Shown here piece by piece: positions 33,764-42,349 of a stretch of DNA of 64,000 nt (positions are counted from its first letter, which is position 1; each line of letters begins with the position of its first letter). The notes under the pieces are model-generated. The model searched no databases and was not told where the DNA came from. It was given only the letters and a program-made list of their open reading frames with translations. The position numbers were made by a program, and so were the translations under genes. The DNA comes from Halobacteriales archaeon QH_8_64_26 (lineage in GTDB: Archaea > Halobacteriota > Halobacteria > Halobacteriales > Halococcaceae), in assembly GCA_003021725.1 (NCBI GenBank), contig PXRA01000110.1, positions 1 through 64,000 of the forward strand. Direction: 5' to 3'.

Positions 33764-34407
33764 GAGAACTACGTAAGTTGATTCAGCTGACACCTCACCC
33801 ACCTGACCACGCGGTACTGCTGACGTTCGCGAAGACTGGCATCGGCAGGGGAGAGCTGTGCAATCTGGATCTGAGTGACCTTTCCTTGACTGACTCAGAT
33901 ATACGCAGCGAGTACGATCTCATACGACCTGATTGGGCGCCGGAACACCGGCCAGTCTTTCGCATCCGGTTGCCCGACATCAGTCGAGAGTATCCCGGGC
34001 GTCGTGAGCGTGTGAGCGAGACTATTGTTCCAGTCGGACCTGAACTCATGACTGCACTGAGGCGCTGGCTTGCCATCCGACCAGAGGGAGCAGCTACGAA
34101 CGCGCTGTTTTTGTCTACATCCTCGAACTGGGGTCAACGGGTGTCTCCCCCGATGATCGGGAAATTACTCGAACAGGACGCTACGCGAGCAGGGCTATAT
34201 CGGAAGGGTGCAGGTGAAATGAACAATCTTACTGCGTATACGCTTCGCCGATTCTTCGCCGAGAACTTCCCTACCGATCAGCAGATACGCGACTACATAC
34301 TAGGTAGAGTCTCAGAGCCTCCAGTCGATCTGGAACAGATGGTCGAGCAGTACATCGACCGGATCTACTCGCTAAGAGAGATCCCCTCCACCGAGCCAAC
34401 TGACTGA
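33751..34407 (+). CDS. truncated/divergent tyrosine recombinase catalytic domain
   Basis: Overlaps the HNH ORF by 13 nt. LLTFAKTGIGRGELCNLDLSDL, RRWLAIRPEGAATNALFLSTSSNWGQRVS, TAYTLRRFF at the HxxR position, VEQYIDRIY. No core-binding domain. Confidence 0.75.
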   Translation: MPSLRELRKLIQLTPHPPDHAVLLTFAKTGIGRGELCNLDLSDLSLTDSDIRSEYDLIRPDWAPEHRPVFRIRLPDISREYPGRRERVSETIVPVGPELMTALRRWLAIRPEGAATNALFLSTSSNWGQRVSPPMIGKLLEQDATRAGLYRKGAGEMNNLTAYTLRRFFAENFPTDQQIRDYILGRVSEPPVDLEQMVEQYIDRIYSLREIPSTEPTD

Positions 34408-34572
34408 GGCGTTCCGTTAAAAGGGATGCCCGTGTGCCTCTGTCTATCGATTTACTAAATCAAGTGAATCTCCGTCTCGCCTATGCCGAGCCGAGAGTTC
34501 GGTTCTTAACTCAATAGAACCGCGGCTCCTGTAACGAGCCTCCCAGTGTACATCTACCAATACAAATAAGAG

Positions 34573-34603
34573 CATTTATTCTCAATCGTGCATGTGACAG
34601 TGC
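34573..34603 (+). promoter_or_regulatory. promoter-like motif B: CATTTATT-N7-GTGC-N8-GTGC
   Basis: 28 nt upstream of the DUF5805-like ATG at 34631; matches motif A layout. Confidence 0.45.
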
Positions 34604-34630
34604 AAGCGAACACCGTAGCATGGAGAGCCG

Positions 34631-35062
34631 ATGACTGACAAAGACGGTTCAGATACCTCCAGAACTAAGGTAGAGACGTATATTCCCGCATATCAAAAGA
34701 AAATATGGCGCAAGCACGCTGAGGACCTATCGATGAGCCAAAGCGAGTTCGTTAAGACGATGGTGCAAGCGGGAAGGCGAGGGTTCGAGGCCAAAGGGGC
34801 CGGAGAGATAGAGAGACAGAACGATTCAAGCGGAGATACGATCGGACCCCAATCAACAAGCACTGACCCGGGGGGTAACGACCTCGAAGACCGGCTTCTC
34901 GATGCTCTCGACGACGGACCATGCTCCTGGGACGAACTCGTCGAGCGAATGACTGAGGACGTGGTAGATCAACTCGATAATGTCCTCGAACGACTTCAGC
35001 AGGAGAATCGAGTTCGATACAGCGGCCGCAACGGCGGCTACACGAGGACAGAGGTCGAATAG
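34631..35062 (+). CDS. DUF5805-like protein (ribbon-helix-helix-like N-terminus, winged-helix-like C-terminus)
   Basis: ORF: KVETYIPAYQKKIWRKHAEDLSMSQSEFVKTMVQAGRRGF; LLDALDDGPCSWDELVERM. Confidence 0.65.
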   Translation: MTDKDGSDTSRTKVETYIPAYQKKIWRKHAEDLSMSQSEFVKTMVQAGRRGFEAKGAGEIERQNDSSGDTIGPQSTSTDPGGNDLEDRLLDALDDGPCSWDELVERMTEDVVDQLDNVLERLQQENRVRYSGRNGGYTRTEVE

Positions 35063-35063
35063 C

Positions 35064-36122
35064 ATGGGTATGAAAGACCGTACGGTAGCCCCTGATCCGA
35101 GTGACGATCCAGTCGAATACTTCCTTCAGGATCAGCTCTACCACGGGCGCTCCGACCGAACGCGTGAAGCCTACGGGCGCGTGCTCCGAGGATTTGAAGC
35201 ATTTCTGGGCGATTTCGACACTACCGCTGATCAACCTGCCCCCTCTCAGGCAGGTCAGCGCGAATGCATGGCCTGGGTCCATTCGCTGCGCGAGGCTCAC
35301 TCTCGAAGTACAGTCGCTACCTATGCATCCTACCTCCATCGGTTCTATCGGTACATGGTCCAAGCTGGCGTGCTCGAGTCCAACCCCATGTCTCTCGTCG
35401 TGTCAGAGATGGACGAAGCGATCGACACTGACCCGGTGCGACGTGATCTCTCAGTCCGGGAGATGCGGAGCTTCGTTCGTGGTATTGAGCATCCACTCGA
35501 CAAAGCTGTTGTACTCGTTCTCTTGAAGACGGGGATCCGCGCTGGTGAGCTGAGCAACCTCGATTTGCGTGATGTGTTCGTGACAGAACTACCGATCCAG
35601 TCACCCCTAGAAGTCTCCGTTCGCCCGGAACTACACGGACGTCCTGGCTCACTTTTCGTTGATCCGACCCCAATTCGCGGCAATGAGAGCAACAACGAGG
35701 TACGAACCGCCTCAAACAAACGTCAACGAGCTACGGTCGTACCGGTAGACCGAGAACTCAAGCGCGTCTTGGCGCGTTGGTTAGCCGTTCGTCCGGACTC
35801 CGCCTCTCCTGCAGAACCTCTGTTTACGAGTACGAGCGGCAAGTGGGGACAACGGCTTTCAGCAAATATGGCCCATCACATCGTCGAGAGGCAAGCTAAG
35901 CGTACTGGATGGCACCAGGCTGGAGAGACTGCGATGACGAACGTCACACCCCACTACTTCCGACACTTCTTCACCACCCACCTCCGCGATCGCACCGGTG
36001 ACCGGGGCGTCGTCAAGTACCTCCGCGGGGACGTCGCCGAGGACGTCATCGACACCTACACTCACAACTGGGGCGACCGCGTCCGCGAGGTCTACGAAGA
36101 CAACATCTACCAGCTATTGTAG
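35064..36122 (+). CDS. tyrosine recombinase / integrase (XerC/D-like)
   Basis: ORF: SAM-like N-terminus (SDRTREAYGRVLRGFEAFL), LLKTGIRAGELSNLDLRDV, HYFRHFFTTHLRDRTGD, VIDTYTHNWGDRVREVYEDNIYQLL. Confidence 0.92.
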   Translation: MGMKDRTVAPDPSDDPVEYFLQDQLYHGRSDRTREAYGRVLRGFEAFLGDFDTTADQPAPSQAGQRECMAWVHSLREAHSRSTVATYASYLHRFYRYMVQAGVLESNPMSLVVSEMDEAIDTDPVRRDLSVREMRSFVRGIEHPLDKAVVLVLLKTGIRAGELSNLDLRDVFVTELPIQSPLEVSVRPELHGRPGSLFVDPTPIRGNESNNEVRTASNKRQRATVVPVDRELKRVLARWLAVRPDSASPAEPLFTSTSGKWGQRLSANMAHHIVERQAKRTGWHQAGETAMTNVTPHYFRHFFTTHLRDRTGDRGVVKYLRGDVAEDVIDTYTHNWGDRVREVYEDNIYQLL

Positions 36123-36360
36123 CCGGTTTCGTTTCGGGTACTCATTTCCCGTCTCGGACTGCTGTCGCGCCTGCTGTGCGTAAACTGCATGTTACGATAC
36201 GAAATTCAATAGGAGAATCCTACTCTCTACGCAGCGCTGAAACCCATTCAGAACCGAACAACCAGCGTCTAACACCGGTATAGCGCGTTTCGTCCTGCTC
36301 ACACGGCTCGGGACGCCCTCGGGACTCTCCGCTTTTTCCCGTCCCTCGCTACGACTTCGA

Positions 36361-36880
36361 TCAGAGCCGCCCGTCGAGTACCTTCGCCGCGGTCAGCACG
36401 GGATCCCAGGTCGTGTTGAACGGTGGCGCGTAGGCGAGATCGTAGTTCGAGAGCGCTTCGAGGGTGATGCCCTCAGTCACCGCGCCGACGAGCGCGTGGC
36501 TCCGGTGGACGGCACCCTCGCCGTACTCCGAGACGAGGCTCCCGCCCAGCACGCGCCCGAACGTGCGGTCGGCGGTGAGCGTCACCGTTACAGTGCCGCC
36601 CTCGAGGTAGTAGCCGGCTCGCGATTTCGCATCGATCGTCTCAGTGAGAGGATCGAACCCGGCCTCGCGAGCTTTCTCGTGATCGAGGATGCCGGTGCGG
36701 GCGGCCTCGCAATCGAAGGCCTTGACCGCGGCCGTCCCCGCGACACCGCCGCCCTCGGTTGGCTCACCTGCTACAGTTCGGCCGATCGCCCGCCCGTGTC
36801 GGTTGGCCGTCAGCGTCAGCGGTACATAGGCTGGGTCGCCGGTAACGACGTGGTCGGTTCGTCGATCGCCTGTCGCTCAC
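36361..36880 (-). pseudogene. C-terminal fragment of CoA-disulfide reductase / NADH oxidase-type flavoprotein
   Basis: One frame reads DHVVTGDPAYVPLTLTANRHGRAIGRTVAGEPTEGGGVAGTAAVKAFDCEAARTGILDHEKAREAGFDPLTETIDAKSRAGYYLEGGTVTVTLTADRTFGRVLGGSLVSEYGEGAVHRSHALVGAVTEG. The N-terminal FAD/NAD half is absent. Confidence 0.8.
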
Positions 36881-36881
36881 C

Positions 36882-37625
36882 TTACAGCGAGGTTTCGACC
36901 GGTTCATAGGCGTTCTCACAGGGCGGCCCGTCGGCGAAGCGGTGCTCGACGCGGCCATCCTCGCACATGGTTAGTAGCGACGAGGACCGAGTGCCGAAGC
37001 CATCGCCGTGGACACAGAAACCGTACTCGTGGTCGCGCAGCGCTGCGGTCGTACGCCCGAGCCACGTCTCGGGGCCCTCCGCCGGTTCCGGCTGCAGATC
37101 GGAAAGCGCGCGTTCGGTACAGGCGGCCTGCTCGCGGCCGACCCTCGCTCTCGATTCGGGAATCGCGAAGGTCTCGTCGGCCCCGACGTTGACGACGATG
37201 TGGACGCCGGGCTCGAAGTCGGTGACCCGCAGCTCGCCATCCCACACACAGAGGGCCGCTCGCTTCTCGTCGATGACCACGAGGTTGAACCCCTCGTACT
37301 CGTAGGTTCCTGCTTGCTCCTCAACGAACGCTATCGCTTCCTCGGCGCTCTCTCGGGCTAGGGATTCGCGGACGAGCAGGCCACGCGAGCGCTCGCCGGC
37401 GAGTTCCCGATCGAGCCAGCGATTGGTGACCGAGACGAACAGATCGTGCTCGTTGTACCCGATCCAAGTACCCTCGGCCTCGGCGTCTCGGGGCGCGATC
37501 ACGTGCGGGTTCTCGTCGAGTACTCCCGGCGGGCGGGACGCACGACCCAGACGCTCGTCCCGGTTGGCCGCGACGACGATGGGTGCCGCTTCGAAGACCT
37601 GCCAGGCGAAGATGAACGTACACAC
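36882..37625 (-). CDS. NRDE family protein (TANGO2-like)
   Basis: ORF MCTFIFAWQVFEAAPIVVAANRDERLGRASRPPGVL...GTWIGYNEHDLFVSVTNR. Confidence 0.92.
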   Translation of the reverse strand: MCTFIFAWQVFEAAPIVVAANRDERLGRASRPPGVLDENPHVIAPRDAEAEGTWIGYNEHDLFVSVTNRWLDRELAGERSRGLLVRESLARESAEEAIAFVEEQAGTYEYEGFNLVVIDEKRAALCVWDGELRVTDFEPGVHIVVNVGADETFAIPESRARVGREQAACTERALSDLQPEPAEGPETWLGRTTAALRDHEYGFCVHGDGFGTRSSSLLTMCEDGRVEHRFADGPPCENAYEPVETSL

Positions 37626-37711
37626 AGGAGTAATACGTCCGGCGCGAAGTTAAGCGGGCCGGCACGTCGGTCGTCCCGGTAGATTAACCCCAGGGCCGGC
37701 GTAGGAGGGGT

Positions 37712-38653
37712 ATGGCACTCGTTATCGGCACGCGTGAAGGCGTGTTCCGATCGGCGGACGGAAGCCTCGGAGACGCCGAGTGGGTTCTCGATGCCGGCGA
37801 CACGCCCAGGGTACGAGCCGTCCCGGATCACGGGGTGTTCGCCGCGACGAGAACTGGTCTCTACCGCTCGACCGACGAGGAAAGTACCTGGGAGCGCCTC
37901 GAGATCCCGCGCGAGGAGGTCTTCTCGGTCGTCGCGAGCCCCGACGGCGAGTCCGTTCTCGCCGGCACCCATCCCGCCCACCTCTATCGCTCGGCCGACG
38001 GCGGCGAGAGTTGGGAGGAACTGGAGGGCTTTCAGGACCTTCCCTCCCGCGAGGAGTGGTACACCCCCAGACACCGCAACGAGGCCCATATCCGTAGCCT
38101 CGGGGTCCACCCCGGCGCGCCCGATCGGGTCGTCGCGGGCGTGGAGGTCGGCGGGGTCCACGTCAGCGAGGACGGTGGCGAGACCTGGAACGAACGGCGC
38201 GATGGTCTCCACGACGACGTCCACCACGTACTCGTCCGCGGCCCCGAGGAGTACGTCGCCTCCTGTGGGGGCGGGCTCTACGCCACCACCGACGCCGGGC
38301 GCTCCTGGCGGCGTCTCGATAGCGATCTCGACCACCGCTATTTCCGGGAGGCCGTCGCCCAGGACGGCCGGCTCTACGCGGCCGCGGCGCGCGGCCCGCC
38401 GGGGACATGGAGCGGGGAGAGTGGTGCGGACGCGGCCATCTTCGAGTCGATCGACGACAACAATACGTTCGACTCGATTGCCTATCCCGGTGGTCCCGAG
38501 GAGTTCGTACTCGCCTGGACGGTCCTCGATGGACGGGTGCTCGCAGGGACGAGCGGCGGCCGAGTGTTCGCCCGCGAAAGTGACGACTGGGAGACCCTCG
38601 GCGAAGTCCCGGCGACGGTCCGATCGCTGACCGCGAGCGCTACCCCGGCCTGA
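37712..38653 (+). CDS. BNR/YCF48-like beta-propeller protein
   Basis: ORF with repeated GLYRSTDEESTWERL, HLYRSADGGESWEEL, GVHVSEDGGETWNER, GLYATTDAGRSWRRL. Confidence 0.88.
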   Translation: MALVIGTREGVFRSADGSLGDAEWVLDAGDTPRVRAVPDHGVFAATRTGLYRSTDEESTWERLEIPREEVFSVVASPDGESVLAGTHPAHLYRSADGGESWEELEGFQDLPSREEWYTPRHRNEAHIRSLGVHPGAPDRVVAGVEVGGVHVSEDGGETWNERRDGLHDDVHHVLVRGPEEYVASCGGGLYATTDAGRSWRRLDSDLDHRYFREAVAQDGRLYAAAARGPPGTWSGESGADAAIFESIDDNNTFDSIAYPGGPEEFVLAWTVLDGRVLAGTSGGRVFARESDDWETLGEVPATVRSLTASATPA

Positions 38654-38739
38654 AGGGGGAGTTCCCGTGAGAAACGGGTTCGGATCGATAGCAATAAGCG
38701 CGGTTCGAGAGGGCTCGCTCGAAGAGGGGCAATGGTGGT

Positions 38740-39065
38740 CCACAGGCCTGCCACACCGAGTTGGGGGGCTGTACGCAGCGGGTCGGTCGCCGACCACCAC
38801 CAGGCCATCATCACGGCGGGCCACGGCGCGCGGGTCGGGTTCACCCTCGTTCACGACATCGACGTCTACTTATATTGCGATTGGGTCGCGCCGACGGGCT
38901 ACCTCACCGATCGCGGCCGGTAGATATCCCACCGGCACCGAGGAGATCGACGAGGAAGAACGCGAGCGCCGCGAGCGCGAGTTCATGGGAATCATGTGCG
39001 AGTACTTCGCCGAACCCCACCACGACGGGCCGACGCCACATCCGAGTCTGATCGACGACGAGTAG
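38740..39065 (+). pseudogene. C-terminal remnant of a paralogue of the thioredoxin-reductase-like gene at 17605-18345
   Basis: Across frames: GGLYAAGR / VADHHQAIITAGHGARVGFTLVHDIDVYLYCDWVAPTGYLTDRGRDIPP / GTEEIDEEERERREREFMGIMCEYFAEPHHDGPTPHPSLIDDE. Parallels [100 protein letters not shown]. Confidence 0.85.
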
Positions 39066-39116
39066 GGATCGGGCCGAGTCAGTGGCGGCGGGGAGTAAAA
39101 CGAGGGTTTCGAAGAA

Positions 39117-40781
39117 CTATCCGGTGGCGGTTAGCGGTCCTGTGGTCGTCATCGCCCCCGCGGCTCCCCTCGGGGCCGAAGCGTTCGCCGTCTCGTTCCC
39201 CGCTCGTTCGATGACGTACCGGCGGCCGAGCATCGGATCGAGCAGTCGATCGACGGGTGCCCTGTCGTCCCGAAGCACGGGGACCTCGGCGGTCGGCACC
39301 TCGCCCTGATAGCCCGCAATCGCGTCGGTGAGATCGATGCCGACCGACCGACGGTCGTTTAGTCGCTGGAGTTCCCGTTCGGAGAGGTTCGTCTCCTGTT
39401 TGGTCGCGACGACCTCGATGTTCTGGACGGCGCTCCCGCCACCTGTCGTAAAGGCATAGGTGTCCGCGAAGACCCGGCTCATGGTCTTTCGCTCCGCGCG
39501 ATAGAACTTCGACGCCGAGCCCTGGGGTGCGGAGATCAGGTTCGAGACCACGATGCCATTGTGATCGAGGCGACTCGATACGAGGCGCATGAACTCGAGG
39601 GTAGTGAGGTGGAAGGGCACCTGGTCCTGCTTGTAGGCGTCGAGCACGATCAGATCGTAGGTCTCATTCGTTTCCTGGAGGTACTGTCTGGCATCCATGC
39701 TGTAGATCTCGAGGCCCGGGGATTCCTCGACGCCGAAGTATTCCTTCGAGGTGCTGATCACTTCGGGATCGATCTCGACGACGTCGACGCTTGCGTTGTA
39801 ATCGGCCGCGAAGTGCTTCGGGCCGGTAAAGCCCCCGCCCCCGACGAACAGTACATCATCGATTTCCTCGGGGTCGTCGGCGATGAGGTACGGCAGATGG
39901 AAATAGCGGGTGTACTCGAAGACGTGGGCCTTCGAGCTATCGAGGTACATCGCGCTGTGGGGCTGGCCGTCCAGGTAGAGCGTCCGGACGCCGTCGCTGT
40001 CGGCGACCCGGAGGTCCTGGTAGGGCGTCTGGGTCTCGTAAACGGTATCGCCCCGGACGGCCGTCGAGAGGGTGAAGCCGGCGGAACTCGCGACGAAGGC
40101 GGTAAGCAACACGACCGTTATCACGGCCGCCCTGACCGCCTGATCGGAAAACGGCCGTCTGATCGTCTCCGATCCGAGAGTGAAAAGCGCCGTGGCGATC
40201 AGCAGCGCGCCGAAGCCCAGTTCGATCAGTGTCACGTCGAGTACAGGGATGAGGACGAAGGTGGTGAGGAAGGTCCCGACGATCGAACCGATGGTCCCGA
40301 GTGCATACACCCGTCCGGAGGCCTCGCCGACCCCGCCGCCCGAGAGCTCCGCAGCGTAGGGGGAGATGAAACCCAACAGGAACGTCGGCGGTCCGAACAG
40401 CAGCGTCACGGGGACGATCGAGACGTAGCGTGCGCCAAGGGGCAGTGCGTCGGCACTGGCGAGTACCGCCTCGGCGGCGAAGATGACCAGCGCGACGTAT
40501 AGCGCCGCATTGAGCAGGAGGAGCGTGAGATTGCCGTAGGTCGCTCGGGTAGCGGCCCGCTTGCCCCCGAGATAGTAGCCCAGGCTCAACGCGGTGAGGA
40601 AAACGCCGATGATCGACCCCCAGGTGTAGATCGAGCTACCGAACTCGGGGGCGACCAGCCGGCCAGCGAGGATTTCGAGGCCCATGCTCGCGACACCGGA
40701 GACGAAAACGGCGACCTCGGCGCGGTCGATCGAGGTCAGAAGCGACCGCCAACGCGCCGGCTCGAGAGAAGACCGCAACAT
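39117..40781 (-). CDS. fused multi-TM / spermidine synthase-like methyltransferase
   Basis: ORF from MLRSSLEPARW: several TM helices, then DDVLFVGGGGFTGPKHFAADYNASVDVVEIDPEV...DLIVLDAYKQDQVPFHLTTLEF. Confidence 0.88.
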   Translation of the reverse strand: MLRSSLEPARWRSLLTSIDRAEVAVFVSGVASMGLEILAGRLVAPEFGSSIYTWGSIIGVFLTALSLGYYLGGKRAATRATYGNLTLLLLNAALYVALVIFAAEAVLASADALPLGARYVSIVPVTLLFGPPTFLLGFISPYAAELSGGGVGEASGRVYALGTIGSIVGTFLTTFVLIPVLDVTLIELGFGALLIATALFTLGSETIRRPFSDQAVRAAVITVVLLTAFVASSAGFTLSTAVRGDTVYETQTPYQDLRVADSDGVRTLYLDGQPHSAMYLDSSKAHVFEYTRYFHLPYLIADDPEEIDDVLFVGGGGFTGPKHFAADYNASVDVVEIDPEVISTSKEYFGVEESPGLEIYSMDARQYLQETNETYDLIVLDAYKQDQVPFHLTTLEFMRLVSSRLDHNGIVVSNLISAPQGSASKFYRAERKTMSRVFADTYAFTTGGGSAVQNIEVVATKQETNLSERELQRLNDRRSVGIDLTDAIAGYQGEVPTAEVPVLRDDRAPVDRLLDPMLGRRYVIERAGNETANASAPRGAAGAMTTTGPLTATG

Positions 40782-40977
40782 ACCACGCCGTCGGTGGCAC
40801 GGAATCATAAACCGTCCGCTGCCCGGGACACCCCGCCCTGAGTCCGGGTCGTGCGCTCCATCTCTGGCATGGCTCACTCCCGAGGGAGATCACAAGCCGT
40901 CGGCGGCCCCGCGCTACCGAGAGTCACCGACGAGACCGTATCCGCGCACCTAAGTTCCAGGGTTCGATAGGGCGAAC

Positions 40978-42270
40978 ATGAACGTCTCGATCTTCGGGCT
41001 CGGCTACGTCGGCTGTGTCACGGCCGGCTGTCTCACCGACGGCGGGCATACGGTCTATGGCGTCGATATCAACCCCCAGAAGGTAGAGCAAGTCAACGCG
41101 GGCACGCCGCCGGTCGACGAACCGGGGCTCGCCGATCTCTTCGAGGAAGCCGGGAGCGAGGGGCGACTGCAGGCGACGACCGACGCGGCCGAGGCCGCGG
41201 CGAGTACCGATATATCGTTCGTCTCGGTCGGCACACCGCTCGACGAGACCGGCAAGCTGAGTACCACGGGTTTGTACAACGTGATGGACTCGGTCGTCCC
41301 CGCGATCGAGGAGAAGGGCGAACACACCGTCGTGATCCGCAGTACCGTCCCCGCAGGTACCACCAGGAGCCTCCGGAACTATCTGAACGACCAATCGGAG
41401 GCGGGCGAGGCGAACTTCGTCGTCAACCCCGAGTTCCTGCGCGAGGGCACTGCCCTGAGTGACTTCTACGACCCGCCCTACGTCGTCGTCGGCGAGTTCG
41501 CAAGCGACGACGCCTCCGCGCTGTATGATCTGTACGACGCCTTCGAGATCGACGCGAGTACCGAGATCGTGAGCCCGGAACTCGCAGAATCCGTGAAGAT
41601 GGTCAACAACGCCTTCCACGCGCTCAAGATCTGTTTCGCCAACGAAGTCTCCAGTATCGCCGCGAGCGAGGGCATCGATGGGACGGAACTCATGGGGCTG
41701 GTCGCCGCGGATCGAAAACTCAACATTTCACCCACGTACCTGAAACCGGGCTTTGCCTTCGGTGGCTCCTGTCTCCCGAAGGACAGCCGCTCGATCGCGA
41801 CGCTGGGCAGCGAGATCCCGGCCGGCACACCCCTCTTAGGAAGTGTCACCGATAGCAACGACGCCCATCTCGAACGGATCGCCGCCGCCGTCGATGGCCT
41901 GCCCGGAGAGCGGGTCGGCATCGCGGGGATATCCTTCAAGTCCGGTACCGACGACATGCGAAACAGCCCCGGCCTCCGGCTCGCCCAGCTCTTAGAAGAG
42001 ACCCCCTTGCTGTACTCCCGCTCGATCTCGCCCGCGGATGCCGTCGGCTCGAATCGCGATTACATGGAGAAGATCTTCCCCGATCTCGAGTCGTTCCTCG
42101 TGAACGACCCCGAGGAGTTCCTCGATCGGGTGGGTACGGTCGTCTTCACTAATACACAGGAGTACGACGAACTCGTGCCGGGTATCGAGGACAAATCGGT
42201 CTGTGATCCCGTCGGGACGATGGCCGAGCACGCGAGCGAGATCGAGCGCTACGAGCGCGCGATCTGGTAG
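40978..42270 (+). CDS. aglM: UDP-glucose 6-dehydrogenase (AglM-like)
   Basis: ORF: MNVSIFGLGYVGCVTAGCLTDGGH, EFLREGTALSDFY, FAFGGSCLPKDSRSI. Confidence 0.9.
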   Translation: MNVSIFGLGYVGCVTAGCLTDGGHTVYGVDINPQKVEQVNAGTPPVDEPGLADLFEEAGSEGRLQATTDAAEAAASTDISFVSVGTPLDETGKLSTTGLYNVMDSVVPAIEEKGEHTVVIRSTVPAGTTRSLRNYLNDQSEAGEANFVVNPEFLREGTALSDFYDPPYVVVGEFASDDASALYDLYDAFEIDASTEIVSPELAESVKMVNNAFHALKICFANEVSSIAASEGIDGTELMGLVAADRKLNISPTYLKPGFAFGGSCLPKDSRSIATLGSEIPAGTPLLGSVTDSNDAHLERIAAAVDGLPGERVGIAGISFKSGTDDMRNSPGLRLAQLLEETPLLYSRSISPADAVGSNRDYMEKIFPDLESFLVNDPEEFLDRVGTVVFTNTQEYDELVPGIEDKSVCDPVGTMAEHASEIERYERAIW

Positions 42271-42349
42271 CCGTTTCGCTCGTCGGTTTCGAAAGTCCCG
42301 TACAGTTCGTCCGACTTCAAAAGCGCTCGAAACACGGTCACCTCTACAC

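Larger units (their letters stand above)
33430..36122 (+). mobile_element. small integrase-bearing accessory island (boundaries not defined)
   Basis: Four same-strand ORFs (HNH, truncated recombinase, DUF5805-like, integrase) with AT-rich intergenic stretches between core genes. Confidence 0.55.
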
